Source: Euborellia annulipes (Eukaryota > Arthropoda > Insecta > Dermaptera > Anisolabididae). From it: a stretch of 64,000 bases of DNA. The notes under the pieces were generated by a model that did no database searches, was not told the DNA's origin, and worked only from the letters and a program-made list of their open reading frames with translations. The translations under genes were made by a program, and so were the position numbers. This document shows positions 47,083 to 57,961 of the stretch, piece by piece; within the stretch, counting starts at the first letter, position 1, and each line of letters opens with the position of its first letter. The DNA lies in contig JAKCPI010001790.1 of the NCBI GenBank assembly GCA_023213315.1, forward strand, positions 1 to 64,000. The letters are read 5' to 3'.

Positions 47083-48106
47083 CTCAGATCGTATAATCCC
47101 GACCTTCGCTACTAAATGGAAATTTTATTAACTCTTTATTTATTAAAAAAAAAAAAAAAAAAACACACACATAATAAATGTACTTTTGATTTTCTTCTGA
47201 TTTATTTTTTAAGAGAGGAAATTTTTTTTTCATTATAATGATTTATAGGTCATAGACAAATTTCGATTTAGAAAAAAAAAAAAAAAGATTTTTCTCAATT
47301 AGGTTTTATAATTGGAAAAGATTTATAGGTATTTTTTTGAAAAGAAAAGAAAACATGTTGTATGTTATCCTAAGATTTATGTCTGGAACTAACGAGATAT
47401 TTTTTTTTTTGTTTTTAGTTCAAAACAATAGGGGTGTTCAAGAAGAGAGAGAAAGAGTATTATGACATTCCCATTTTATTTTATAAAACGAATAGAATAG
47501 GAAACCAATAGTGAGTGAGTGAGCGAGTGGTTCACTTCACATATGAACGACGAACCAGACACACACACACACACACACACATTCTCTGACGTTCGCATTC
47601 AGAAATTTTCTACAGATGACAAATGATAAAACGGATAATCAATTTTGTTTTTATCGCATTATTTCACTCATGCAAAAAAAAAAAGTTTAATTGATATTTC
47701 GTTTCCCACAAAAAAAAAAATTAATATTGTTTAAATCTAACCTTCCGCCGTCCTCTACGACACAACCCTAGTTCTTCTCTTTAAAGCCAGAATGAATTTA
47801 ATTTTAATTATTCAAAAGAGAATTAAGATTTATAAAAATAATCTAGTCTAAAGCGGGAAGTCTTGGTTCAACTCCAGGGGAGTCGAATTTCCCAACCAAA
47901 ACACAAATTCATCGTCTTTTATCATTAACGGATTTATTGACTGGCTAATTTCCCGTCTATGGGTGTTTTTTTTTGGAAAAATTCCAACTTTTTTAAACAA
48001 AGGTCTTCCTAGTTAATTAGATTAAAAAAATTTTTTTTTTCTTAAAGATAAAGGCCTTATCTAAAACCATCTGAAAACTAGACATTGAATGTGAAGGTGA
48101 GTCAAA
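47083..48106. other. AT-rich; CA microsatellite
   Basis: A-runs at 47144-47163 and 47273-47286, (CA)n at 47561-47580. No gene recognised. Confidence 0.45.
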
Positions 48107-48346
48107 GTACCGTGCAGAGAAAAGATATTGGACAAGCTCGCGTCTGCCTGGCTTTTGAGCCTTACGCATGGGCAACCATTTACAACAGTCTGTATAGTTA
48201 GTTGCTTCCAAATGGACATGTCCCCTGCAGGGTTCTCTTAACAACAACTCAATATACAGACTTTTGTAAATGGTTGCCTGTGCGTGGGGCTCAAAAGTCA
48301 GGTGGACGCCAGCTTGTCCAATATCTTTTCTCTGTACGGTACATGG
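48107..48346. repeat. Fold-back, about 240 bp
   Basis: 'GAGAAAAGATATTGGACAAG', 'CTTTTGAGCC' and 'GGGCAACCATTTACAA' in the left arm are mirrored in the right arm to 'CTTTTCTCTGTACGGTAC'. The centre is near 48225. No hammerhead core seen. Confidence 0.8.
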
Positions 48347-48548
48347 GTTACAAATAGGAAAATAAAATAATTATTTTCAAGGTCCTCGCGGAGTAACGTG
48401 AGAACTAGTTGCAACTTTGACGAGTATCCTCCGGAGTTACTCCGCGAGACTCTGGAGGGACTTAATATACTGTATATTATTAAGGAGTCAAAAAAAAATT
48501 CAAGACATAGACAGCCAAAATTGTTTCTTTTTATTGCCGTTCCAGGCT

Positions 48549-48581
48549 GACGTTTCGGCCACTGGTCTAGGCCATCTTCAG
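48549..48581 (-). ncRNA. Hammerhead-like core (left arm)
   Basis: Minus strand: GCC, loop, GGCT, CTGAAGA, a GGCC...GGCC stem, GAAACGTC, AGCC, loop, GGC. Helix I has an inner 4 bp and outer 3 bp around an internal loop. Confidence 0.75.
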
Positions 48582-48742
48582 AGCCGGAGGCGAGAATAAT
48601 TGAAAATTACAATTTCAGCGACACACATTCGCATGAACGGAGCGCTCATAGGACAACGAAAGTTTCGTTGTCCTATGAGCGCTCCGTTCATGCGAATGTG
48701 TGTCGCTGAAATTGCAATTTTCAATTATTCTCGCCTCCGGCT

Positions 48743-48775
48743 CTGAAGATGGCCTAGACCAGTGGCCGAAACGTC
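48743..48775 (+). ncRNA. Hammerhead-like core (right arm)
   Basis: Identical organisation on the plus strand: CTGAAGA 48743-48749, GAAACGTC 48768-48775, with GGCT before and AGCC after forming helix I. Confidence 0.75.
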
Positions 48776-48920
48776 AGCCTGGAACGGCAATAAAAAAGAA
48801 ACAATTTTGGCTGTCTATGTCTTGAATTTTTTTTGACTCCTTAATAATAATACTTCCAGCCACAAAGACATACCTCACAATACTGTATATTACTTTCAAT
48901 TTGTCATGTAGCCTAAAGGA

Positions 48921-48956
48921 CTGAAGATGGTAAAATAAAATTTTCGCCGAAACGTC
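48921..48956 (+). ncRNA. Solo hammerhead-like core
   Basis: CTGAAGA, a GG...CC stem with a long A/T loop, GAAACGTC. It lies 80 bp beyond the previous fold-back and belongs to a different sequence family. Helix I is weak. Confidence 0.5.
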
Positions 48957-49352
48957 TCATATTGGAATTGGTGATTTCTTTGGGCAAATCCTCCGTGGCT
49001 GTATCCTCGCAACTCCAACATTACAATATCTACAGACACTAAGTCACTCCCTCTCTTTTATTTTAGTTCAAGATTTCTGGTTTTTTTAACCATAAATCGA
49101 ATTTATATTTTTAAAAAATTCTTGTTTGTATTTATTTTTTTTCTTTCGTTGGTTATATCCTTCGTTGAATTTTAATTCCAATATTGAAATCAATAAGCAA
49201 TAAATCAGAAAGATTTATGCGTGAGGATTTAAAATAAAAAAAAAAATTAAAAAAAAAAAAAACGTTGAATAAATAAATAAATAATGAATTATTTATTTTA
49301 AAATATTTGTATAATAAATAATAATAATATATAATAATAATAATAAAGTCAA

Positions 49353-50211
49353 CATGGGCGTAGCCAGGGGGAGGCAGGGAGGGGCCATTGCCCCCCCCTG
49401 GCTTGTCCTAAAAATTAAAAAAGAAAATATGGGGATTGACTTCCCCGAGACTTTCTCGTATATTCTTTTGGAATTACGTCTGGGTGTGTGTGTAAACACG
49501 ATTGCTTAAAAACCAAAGCAGCTAGATCGATGAAATTTGTTTCACAAATTCATTTGTTTATATTTACCCTTTTTTTAATGACACCTGTATGATTTTGTTT
49601 TGATTTTTTATCAAAATTAACGAATATTTTCTATTTCTTCTTTGATTATTTCAAAAACTATTCAGTTTTCGAAAAAATGTCAAAGAATAAAAACTTTTTA
49701 AAATAGAGTATTTTATCATAATATAACAAAAAAATTGAAAATTTCAAAATTTTGGAAAAAACTTTTTAAGTAAAGTACTACTTCCAAGTGACGTATTTAC
49801 TCCAAAAGTTGATAGAAATCTACAATTTTAGTGTAAGGAGCATATACCAAATTTCATTGATCTAGCTGCTTTGGTTTTTAAGCAATCGTGTTTACATACA
49901 CACAGACACACACACACACACCGACATAATGCCAAAAATGGTTTTTTTGGACTCAGGGAGGTCTAAAACGTGGAGAAACATCAAAATCTCGAAGTCGAAT
50001 TTTTTTACGATTACATAACTTTCTCTATACGAGAAAGTAAAAACAAACAAATATATATTTTTCCCATTGGGAATTTTTTTAACTCCCCCAATCCACTTAA
50101 TTTACTTTATTTAAATAAATAATTAATAATCTATGTATATATTAATTGCAAACCCCCCTCTCGCCCTAACGAGGGGTTGCCCCCCTAACAAGATGTCTGG
50201 CTACGCCCATG
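49353..50211. mobile_element. hAT-like MITE with 8-bp duplication and nested repeat C
   Basis: Ends CATGGGCGTAGCCAG and TGGCTACGCCCATG. AAAGTCAA on both sides (49345-49352, 50212-50219). Repeat C occupies the interior from about 49440 to 50044. Confidence 0.85.
49440..50044. repeat. Repeat C (related to B), with internal inverted repeat
   Basis: 'GATTGCTTAAAAACCAAAGC' near 49500 is mirrored by 'GCTTTGGTTTTTAAGCAATC' near 49870. It ends with 'AACTTTCTCTATACGAGAAAG', a hairpin analogous to the 3' hairpin of B. It also shares B's 'ATCAAAATCTCGA' block. Confidence 0.7.
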
Positions 50212-50496
50212 AAAGTCAACACTAATTAGACGAAATAATGTAATAATAATATTAGAGAATGAAATCATTGGACTGTTTGGTAGAATTATTATACATTTAC
50301 ACCAAATGGATTATTTTGTTTTGTAAAACTCTCAATTATTTAATTCAATTTAATTGTGTTAATGAAAAATTTTAAAAGGCTCTAGACTTTGAGAAGCCAT
50401 CCATATATCCTTTTTGAAAAAATGTGAATCGGAATTTTTTTTAACTTTCTTTATAGTAGATTATAAAGATCAAAATCTGGCTATTTTAATTCTTAC

Positions 50497-50765
50497 CCTG
50501 GTAGGAATTGCCAATGCTGACAATTGGCCGAACCTTGGGCCAGTTGTCATCAGTTGTCATTTGCCAAGCCTTGGGTAGTGACCAATGGGCCAAGGCTCGG
50601 ACCAGGCTTGGTCTATTCGTCTTCCCAGGGCTCGGTTTAATAATATAATACCTGCCTGGTCCGAGGCTTGTCCCAATGGTCATTACCCAAGGCTTGGCAA
50701 ATGACGACTGATGACAATTGGCCCAAGGTTCGGCCAATTGTCAGCATTGGCAATTCCTACCAGGG
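50497..50765. repeat. Fold-back inserted at the end of a B copy
   Basis: CCTGGTAGGAATTGCCAATG and its complement bound the element. Arms contain repeated CCAAGGCTTGG/CCTTGGGCC blocks. The right edge joins directly to B sequence (GACAGACCATGTC). Confidence 0.8.
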
Positions 50766-50904
50766 GACAGACCATGTCACGAAAACCACATTTTTTTATT
50801 CAGGGGACCTCAAAACGTGTATATCCGTCAAAATCTCGACATCGAATTTTTTGACATGAATTCAATACTTTCTCTCTCTATATTGGTTAGAGAAAGTAAA
50901 AATG
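50766..50904 (+). repeat. Repeat B, 3' end only
   Basis: From 'GACAGACCATGTCACG' to the 3' hairpin (ACTTTCTCTCTC...AGAGAAAGT). Confidence 0.75.
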
Positions 50905-51868
50905 GGAGATCCAACATCCTCATTAACAATGTAGAAGGCTATTATGTTAAAACCTCAAAGAATTTAGAATCTTTTAAAAATGTAAGCTGAAATACAATAT
51001 TTATCATAAAAATATTAAAATAATACTGAAAAATAGGTTGTGGTCCCATATGTTTGGGAATAAGATTTGACCCCGAAATGGCAATCTCTCTTTTTCTGCT
51101 TAAAACGCAACAGCTGAAATGGATCGATTTCCCTATATGGGTTTAAAGTGTATTTAAATTTTTGTTTCAATTGAAAATTTTCTCTCGATGGTACTGAGAG
51201 GTTGGTTTAATTTACTTTTAATAGATGTCTCTTGTCTGCACGCGCACCTTTGGATAGCCCTTCTCTTGTTGAGCCTCTTTCAACTTCAATTGAAATTAAA
51301 TACTCGTGAAACGGTTTCGTTTAAACGACACCGACGACAGTTTAATTTCTTTTGAAGAAGAGAAAGAGAAGGGAAATCCAAGTCAAAATTGCAATTTATA
51401 AACAATGTCATTCCTTTTTATTTTCCCAACGATATATGAACATCTATATATATTATGATAAAGAAAACAGAAAGTGATATTGTTTAGGAAAAATATAATA
51501 AATATAAATCAATTTGTCAGCCTTTCTTGTTCTCGTTATTATGCGGATAGAAAAGAAAATGGCTGAGACTTGGAAATGATTCTGAGAGAGATGTTGACGA
51601 GACATTTATTAAATTTTTATATATATTTATGTTTCTTTTTATTCAAATGTAAATTATTCGAATAAATTTTAAAATTAAAATGAATTAAGAGGCAAAGAAT
51701 ATGAGCACGTTATTAATTGTCAAAAACAAAAAGAAAAAGATGAAAATAAATTTAAAAAAAGACCAAAGGGCCCAGTAACTACAAAAAATCAGCCTCCACC
51801 ACTTAGGGGTTTTGTAAATTATGTAGAATCACGATCGAAGATTAAGCGATGCGTTAAAATAGGAACCG
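50905..51868. other. AT-rich, no recognisable feature
   Basis: No gene or repeat family recognised. Confidence 0.4.
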
Positions 51869-51953
51869 ACCGAAGTTTCGGTTTCGGCCGAAACCCAAGA
51901 TTGAGGCCGAAATTCGGTTTCGGTTGAAAATCCTGTTTCGGTCGGACCCTAGT
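51869..51953. repeat. Small MITE with CGGTTTCGG blocks
   Basis: Begins 'GGAACCGACCGAAG' and ends 'TTTCGGTCGGACCC'. The interior has CGGTTTCGG repeated in both orientations. Short inverted-end element; duplication not resolved. Confidence 0.55.
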
Positions 51954-52002
51954 TTAAAGTACATGTTTGTTATCGAACAGTCGGTGCCACAAGTGCCTGA
52001 TA

Positions 52003-52540
52003 CGAAGGCAGGTCAATAAGTCCGTGACTTTTTGAATTTTCCGCCTCTTAACTGAAATGGCAACACTGCTCCTGTTAGCAGACAACTATCAGCTGACTCC
52101 TGTCGAAATTTGAACCAGCTGGGTCTTTTAGTTTTTGTTTGACATCCATTAGACCTAATACCTCGTGATTTGAGAACAAAATGGAAAAAAGTGAATTTCG
52201 TGTGCTCCATGGCAAAAATCCATGAATTGGGATACGAATTGCTCCCTCATCCGCCCTATTCTCGGGATTTAGCCCAGAGTGACTATTTCTTGTTTCCAAA
52301 CCTGAAAAAATGGCTCTGCGGAAAGAGATTTGACTCCAACGATGAAATCATCTCACAAATAAATAAATACCTATTTTGATGCCCTCGACAAATCTTATTT
52401 TTTGGAAGGGATAAAAAAAATTGGAGAAACGTTGGACAAAGTGTAGAGCTCAAAGAAGACTACGTTGAAAAATAAAATAATTTTTTATCCAAAAACCTGT
52501 GTTTCATTCAAAAAGTCACGGACTTATTGACCTGCCCTCG
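52003..52540 (+). mobile_element. Internally deleted mariner element
   Basis: 538 bp between TA duplications (52001-52002, 52541-52542). Terminal repeats contain AGGTCAATAAGTCCGTGACT and complement, with one mismatch over about 34 bp. Full mariners are about 1.3 kb, so over half is missing, but both ends needed for mobilisation in trans look intact. Confidence 0.9.
52181..52482 (+). pseudogene. Mariner transposase remnant
   Basis: 52181 opens MEKSEFRVL, the N-terminus typical of mariner transposases. Within a few codons it runs into a deletion joint near 52207-52212. The other side (in another frame from 52209) reads MAKIHELGYELLPHPPYSRD then LAQSDYFLFPNLKKW, the C-terminal part around the third catalytic Asp of the DD34D triad. 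Two further frame changes occur before the DYVEK-type C-terminus near 52470-52482. The DNA-binding domain and first two catalytic Asp residues are gone. Non-functional. Confidence 0.85.
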
Positions 52541-52542
52541 TA

Positions 52543-54396
52543 TTCTCGAAAATAGTCTTGAGTTAGGCAACCAAAATGCTTAGCCGTCGGAATTGTGGTT
52601 TTAAAAGTAGCTTTCCCCTTCAGTTGCATTAAAAAAAGGTGATTTATTTTATTATTAAAAATGTTGATTGACTAAGTTCAAGGCTCCACTCCGAGCACAT
52701 CAGTCACTTGCAGCTTCGACTGTACTAACAGGAAACAGATAAATTAAAACAACCAAGTCTTTTTAGAACAAACCCTCTGTGTATTAATACGCAGTGGGAT
52801 GAAGGGTTAATAAAACAAATTGTCTTTAGAAAAATCTCTCTAAAAATCTTAAAAAGTTTAGTCTCTGATACTTAATAAGATTCATTATTGCTAATTAAAC
52901 TGAATCTTTTTACTAAATAAAAAATTTAATTTGTTTCTTTAATGTCTTTGAAAATTTAAAAATAAAAATAAAGTTTTTGTTTGTGAAAAAATCGTCAAGG
53001 CAAGTTTTTTTTTTTTTTCTTAAAGGAATATTTGTTAATCACCTGAATGAGAAAGTTAAAAAAAAATCAAATTAAAAAACAAATTAAAAACTTTAAAGAC
53101 CATCCTTAATTACATAAAAATAAAGTTTCGAAAAATGATCCATTCATTCAATGTTTATTATTTTAATTGATGAAATTTTTTTTATTTGATCAAGTAAATT
53201 TCAATATGATTACGATTCATTGCCAAACCCATGACCATGTTCACTGCTTTGACCAAAAATTGTTCACATTTTTATTCAAGTGTTTTAATTAAATGGAGGG
53301 GGAGTTCGCTGGTGTAACGGGCTAGGGTGTCTACTTTATACACAGGAGATCGATGTTCGCAAAAGGAACCGCGTGGAATTGGCTACAGGATTAGTTTATT
53401 AGCTAGAAATATGAACGCAGTTGGAAGAGTTAAAGATAGGAATTGATGTAACTTCACAGAATGCTAGCTAGTACCATAGATGGCTACGGTCAGGGACCAA
53501 CCAGTTGGGCTTGAGATATGTATCAACATGAACTTCCAGTAGGAATTTCAATTAATAATAATTAAGAAGTTCTAATCTGAATAGATAAACAAATACACCA
53601 ATCCATTAAAAAGATATCTAGAAATTAAACAAGGTGACTGACTATACATCCCATAATAATTTCCGCGGAGGGTGATGTTTCGAAGAACTTATTCAAGACC
53701 ATTGAAGAGCTTGCCTTAGACACCATAACTAGAATAGGCTAGACTAGAAAGCAATATTACTTTAAACCTCCGATATAGTCTGCAAGTTCTTCAATTAAAA
53801 AAATTATCCGATAACGTAATGCGGTTGAATTCTCTTTTCGCGACAAATGAGCCTAACCCTAGAGTTTCTGATGTTTCTGAGCTCAGAAAAGAACAGATGA
53901 AAGATTACCAGCACACAACTCGGATAATAATAAAATAGAGCTAACAATCATCGATCAGAAGAGGAATTTTTTCAGGAATACAGTAAATGTTAAAAAATAT
54001 TTATGCTATGAAATATTTTTTCCAAAAATGAATCAACGTTATGGATCTATAAATGAAGAATTCTTTAGGGCACCCGCAGTGTTGATAGATTTCAAAGACA
54101 ATGCGAATAGAGTTTGCGTGCTAGATAGAGGTAATGGGTTTGCAAGTGAGGAGATTTTTCTACATATCAATTTAGAGAAACGGAGACGGGTTTTAGATGG
54201 TCTCGAATTCAAAGAAAAAATAGTTAAAAAATTTAAATTTTAATGACGATTCAGTTAAGATTCGTGGAATTTTATTATCCCAGCAATAGTTGGACAAAGT
54301 CGGTATATACATTAACGCCAGGAGAAAGCATTCATGGAATATATTATATTTTACTGAATTAATGTAATTTGGGATAAATAATATGTTGAAGAATGA
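52543..54396. other. No confident gene; weak tRNA-like segment
   Basis: 53305-53372 has tRNA-like spacing ('TGGTGTAACGGGCTAGGG', then 'GATGTTCGCAAA'), probably a SINE head. A frame of 71 codons at 54028-54243 has mixed composition but no recognisable motif. The rest is AT-rich. Confidence 0.35.
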
Positions 54397-54507
54397 AAAA
54401 AAAAAAAAAAAAAAAAAACAAGAAATACACCCAATGTAGTTTCTTTATTGAGTCAAAAAAAGCATATATGGTATAAGTATATATGCCTTATTGACACAGC
54501 CCCAGGT

Positions 54508-54540
54508 CTGATGATGGTCCAAACCTAGGACCGAAACGTT
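54508..54540 (+). ncRNA. Hammerhead-like core, unit 1
   Basis: CTGATGA 54508-54514, GGTCC-loop-GGACC stem, GAAACGTT 54533-54540 (GUU triplet). CACA and CCC upstream can pair with GGG and TGTG downstream as an interrupted helix I. Confidence 0.75.
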
Positions 54541-54622
54541 GGCCGTGGGTTATTGTGATCAATTGAGTCAAAAAAGGCATATATGGTATAAGTATATATG
54601 CCTTATTGACACAGCCCCAGGT

Positions 54623-54655
54623 CTGATGATGGTCCAAACCTAGGACTGAAACGTT
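54623..54655 (+). ncRNA. Hammerhead-like core, unit 2
   Basis: 115 bp after unit 1. One change turns the inner stem C into T (GGACT), giving a G-U pair, so the stem is kept. Confidence 0.7.
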
Positions 54656-54737
54656 GGCCGTGGGTTATTGTGATCAATTGAGTCAAAAAAGGCATATATG
54701 GTATAAGTATATATGCCTTATTGACACAGCCCCAGGT

Positions 54738-54770
54738 CTGATGATGGTCCAAACCTAGGACTGAAACGTT
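54738..54770 (+). ncRNA. Hammerhead-like core, unit 3
   Basis: 115 bp after unit 2 and identical to it through the core. Confidence 0.7.
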
Positions 54771-54799
54771 GGCCGTGGGTTGGTCACAATAACCCCGCC

Positions 54800-54832
54800 A
54801 ACGTTTCAGTCCTAGGTTTGGACCATCATCAG
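54800..54832 (-). ncRNA. Hammerhead-like core, inverted unit 1
   Basis: Minus strand CTGATGA, stem, GAAACGTT. It carries the same GGACT variant as units 2 and 3, with a truncated downstream flank. Confidence 0.7.
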
Positions 54833-54875
54833 ACCTGGGGCTGTGTGGGGCTGTTATTGTGATCAACCCACGGCC

Positions 54876-54908
54876 AACGTTTCGGTCCTAGGTTTGGATC
54901 ATCATCAG
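54876..54908 (-). ncRNA. Hammerhead-like core, inverted unit 2
   Basis: Minus strand core with GGACC as in unit 1, but with GATCC opposite, which breaks one stem pair. Confidence 0.65.
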
Positions 54909-55008
54909 ACCTGGGGCTGTGTCAATAAGGCATATATACTTATACCATATATGCCTTTTTTGACTCAATAAAGAAACTACATTGGGTGTATTTCTTGTTT
55001 TTTTTTTC

Positions 55009-55864
55009 CTCCTTCAACATCTACCATCTACTCTACAGCCATACTTCCCCCTGTCAAATCTTTAATTTGTTAAATGGATCCTAATTATAAAAAAGAAAAA
55101 AAACTTTAAAAGACATTAAAAAAATTTTATATTCTGATAGTATTAATATATACGTTTTATAAATATGAAAAAAAAATGAATGTTATTTAATGAGATTAAA
55201 TAAAGAACGTATTTATTGGAAATAATAAAATTCCATTAATTTTTTCCCCATTTTAATAATACATGTAATATGAGAGGCACATCAGTTGTTAATTATACAC
55301 TATAGTTAGATATAAATAAAACAGACATAAATTTCGTATCTCTGCCCTTCGCTATCAATTAAAAATGTTTATTATTTGATTAGCATTATCTCTTATCCCT
55401 TTTTACTGAAAAATAATCTCATTAAAGCTCTTTTAATTAACAAGACTAATTTCGTATGCTAATTTATGCTAATATTTACACACTAATACTATTACAACAA
55501 CATGGTTGTTGCTTGTTTTTTTTTCTTTTTAGTTTTCATAAATTATGTTAATAGCCTCAAAGTGGAATATTAGATTAAAATTTAGAAAAAAATTTCTCGA
55601 CATTAGTTAGAAAAAAAATTTAATTAAATTCTCTTAAAAGAAAAAAAAATTACATGTATATTCTTTTATTTTAATCTATAAAAAGTGGAATAGCTGGACT
55701 AGCAGTATTTTTTTAATTGTTTCACCTAATTAGAAAAAAAATCTCAAGATTTTCTGTTGCCTTTTCTAACGAGTAAAAATCCTAGCACTTTGCGCTGGTA
55801 TACTGCACATAAAAAAAAATATAAAATTTCAACCTTGTAGCTGATTTTGTTTTTGATTTATTTT
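55009..55864. other. AT-rich, no recognisable feature
   Basis: No gene or repeat family recognised. Confidence 0.45.
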
Positions 55865-56505
55865 TATCACGCGCAGTCAGACAGACCATAATTGCGGGAC
55901 CTACTTTTTTTGAACTCAAAACGTACAGGCAGGTCTACCCATCAAAATTTCGACATCGAATTTTTGACATTGCAATACTTTCCCTCTATCGGCTTATATT
56001 AACACCAGAGGCGTATATAAGGGGGGGGCGAGGGCCCTCGCCCCCGAAATTTTCCAAATGCATATAGACATATAGGGATAAGGAGGCAATAATGGGCCTC
56101 GCCCCCCCCTCCCCGAAATGTTTGCTCGGCCCCGAGAACGAAAATTTCAATTTTGGTTCCGCAAGAGGAAAAAAATTTCGGTTCCGCAAAAGAGGAAATG
56201 TTCCGCGGGCGGCACATGGGAAAAAATTTGGTTCCGCGGGTGGCAAAAATTTTAAGTCTCTAAAAAAAGGTAAAATATTTTAGCTTTTTGCGCGTCTCTA
56301 AAAAAAAAAAAGGTAAAATATTTTTACGGACGGGAAATAATTTTTTTCGGAAAAATTTGGTTCTGGTTCCACGAAAGTAAAATTTTTCGCAGGGCGGAAA
56401 ACTTTGGTTCCTCGAAAAAAAATTTTTTTTGATATCAGACCCCCCCTCCCGAAAAATTTCTATATACGCTCCTGATTAACACATATAGGTAAGAGAAAGT
56501 AAAAT
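55865..56505 (+). repeat. Repeat B 3' end split by a hAT-like MITE
   Basis: B from 'CAGACAGACCATAATTGCGG' to 'CAATACTTTCCCTCTAT', then the MITE, then 'ATAGGTAAGAGAAAGT'. The insertion falls in the loop of the 3' hairpin. Confidence 0.75.
56006..56474. mobile_element. hAT-like MITE (family G), 8-bp duplication
   Basis: Ends CAGAGGCGTATATA and TATATACGCTCCTG. ATTAACAC on both sides (55998-56005, 56475-56482). GC-rich interior with many AAATTTTT...GGTTCCGC blocks. Confidence 0.85.
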
Positions 56506-56894
56506 GCTTCATTTACCATTGCAAAGATAATTCTCGATTCAAAAATTAATTGATTGTTGAATATGAACGAGCAGACGTCTTAGAAATGCGGGAAGGTAAA
56601 ATTTTATAAGCTTTTGTTATTATCTATTGTCTTAATTAATCAATAAATCCAATATAGCAAAGATTGTCAAACAGAAACGGAAAAGTTTAGGGCTACATAA
56701 TTTGTTTTAAAAAAATAAATAAATAACTGGCCTCGATACATATAGTAATTTTCATAGTAAAGGATCAATTTGCTTTAGCAAAATTTGGTATTTTACAAGT
56801 TGATCGAGTGATTTTGATGATGAAATTTTATATGACATAGGTGGCTAAACGGCGGCTCGGGAGCCAAATGAGGCTCTTTTTGAGTTTTATTGCG

Positions 56895-57150
56895 ACTCAA
56901 AATTTAAAAAATTTTTCCGCAGGGTGGAAAACTTTGGTTCGGCAAAAAATTTTTCGCAGGACGGGAAAAATTTCGTGTATCTAAAAAAAAAAAAGGTAAA
57001 ATTATTTTCATGGACGGGAAATAAATTTCCGGACGGAAAAAAGTTTTAAATTTGAAATTTTGGTTCCGCAAAAATAAAAATTTTTCGCAGGGCGGGAAAA
57101 TTTAGTTTAAAAAAAAAATTTCCGCAGAAAAATTTTTGAGTTCTTTGAAT
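56895..57150. repeat. Family G interior fragment
   Basis: Shares 'TTTTTCGCAGGGCGG' and 'GGTTCCGCAAAA' blocks with the MITE at 56006-56474, without ends. Confidence 0.5.
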
Positions 57151-57566
57151 TCAGGCTCTTAAAAGATTTTTCAATATGGCTCTGAGTATAACCATGTGTG
57201 GCCACTCCTGTTATATAATAATGAAATTTTTTTCTCAATTTTCCAACATAAAAACAAAATTATGCCCTATAAATTAAAAAAAAAATTTATCTTTTAGAGC
57301 GGGTGCTCTTTAAATCGTGAATAAAATTGAAATTAGCTTCCATATTTTTTTTATTTTCAATTTACTTTTTTTTTATAAATATGAAAATAAAAAAAGGTAT
57401 TTCGCTTAACTAGCAAATTATAAACAAAACGAGAACACTATTACTTTTTTTTTATTGCTTTTCATGATAAAATTGGATGTTCAATTCGTGGTGGAGTTAT
57501 TCTTTTTTATAATTATAAAAAATAGGCAACTAAATTGCAAAACTTTCCCGGTTATAAACTAAGTCT

Positions 57567-57702
57567 TTTTTTAACACTCACACTTTTTTCTAATTCCCAC
57601 TCACACTCACACACTGTCTTTTCGGCAACTTAGGCCATATAAGACATTTACGATATCCGTTATTGATTAATATACATATTGGCCGTCCAGGCATTCTTAT
57701 TT
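57567..57702 (-). mobile_element. SINE-A, tail half, cut by a MITE
   Basis: Tail, 'CTTTTCGGCAACTTAGGCC' and 'CCAGGCATTCTTATTT', then the MITE starts. The tRNA-head half is not found beyond it. Confidence 0.7.
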
Positions 57703-57957
57703 GGACCCTGTTATGCAATGGTGTGTCAAAGACCAAACATCGAGTTTTGAGAAAATCAACATTAAAGTTTTTTTGTTTTCATTGGATTATATATAATTTT
57801 TTTGTCAATTGTGCAAGTAACATTAAATATAAATTTTTTTAGGACATATTTAATAAAAAATACTATTAATTAAAGAAAGCAATTTTAAAACAATATTCCG
57901 TGCTTAACTCAATTTTGAATTTTTTGACGCTTGACACACCATTGCATAACAGGGTCC
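57703..57957. mobile_element. 255-bp MITE with perfect 27-bp inverted ends
   Basis: Begins GGACCCTGTTATGCAATGG; 57931-57957 is the exact complement of 57703-57729. Flanks share ATTT (57699-57702, 57958-57961). AT-rich interior. Superfamily not recognised. Confidence 0.85.
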
Positions 57958-57961
57958 ATTT

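Larger units (their letters stand above)
48482..48842. mobile_element. Perfect fold-back with two hammerhead-like cores
   Basis: 361-bp, almost perfect palindrome centred at 48662 (CAACGAAAGTTTCGTTG). Arms carry mirrored cores. The outermost GGAGTC is mirrored by GACTCC. Confidence 0.9.
54397..55008. mobile_element. Ribozyme tandem array in a fold-back element
   Basis: Outer arms (ACCCAATGTAGTTTCTTTAT and complement) are inverted. Inside are three direct 115-bp units, then two inverted cores. Unit ends carry 'GGCATATATGGTATAAGTAT'. The flanks are A-run and T-run. Confidence 0.9.

Noticed and set aside
54028..54243. 71-codon plus-strand frame with mixed residues
   Set aside because: No motif, splice signal or family resemblance; mentioned only in the surrounding stretch.
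54603..54866. 87-codon minus-strand frame
   Set aside because: It lies across the ribozyme tandem array and its inverted copies; the repeated peptide blocks are read-through of the 115-bp units.
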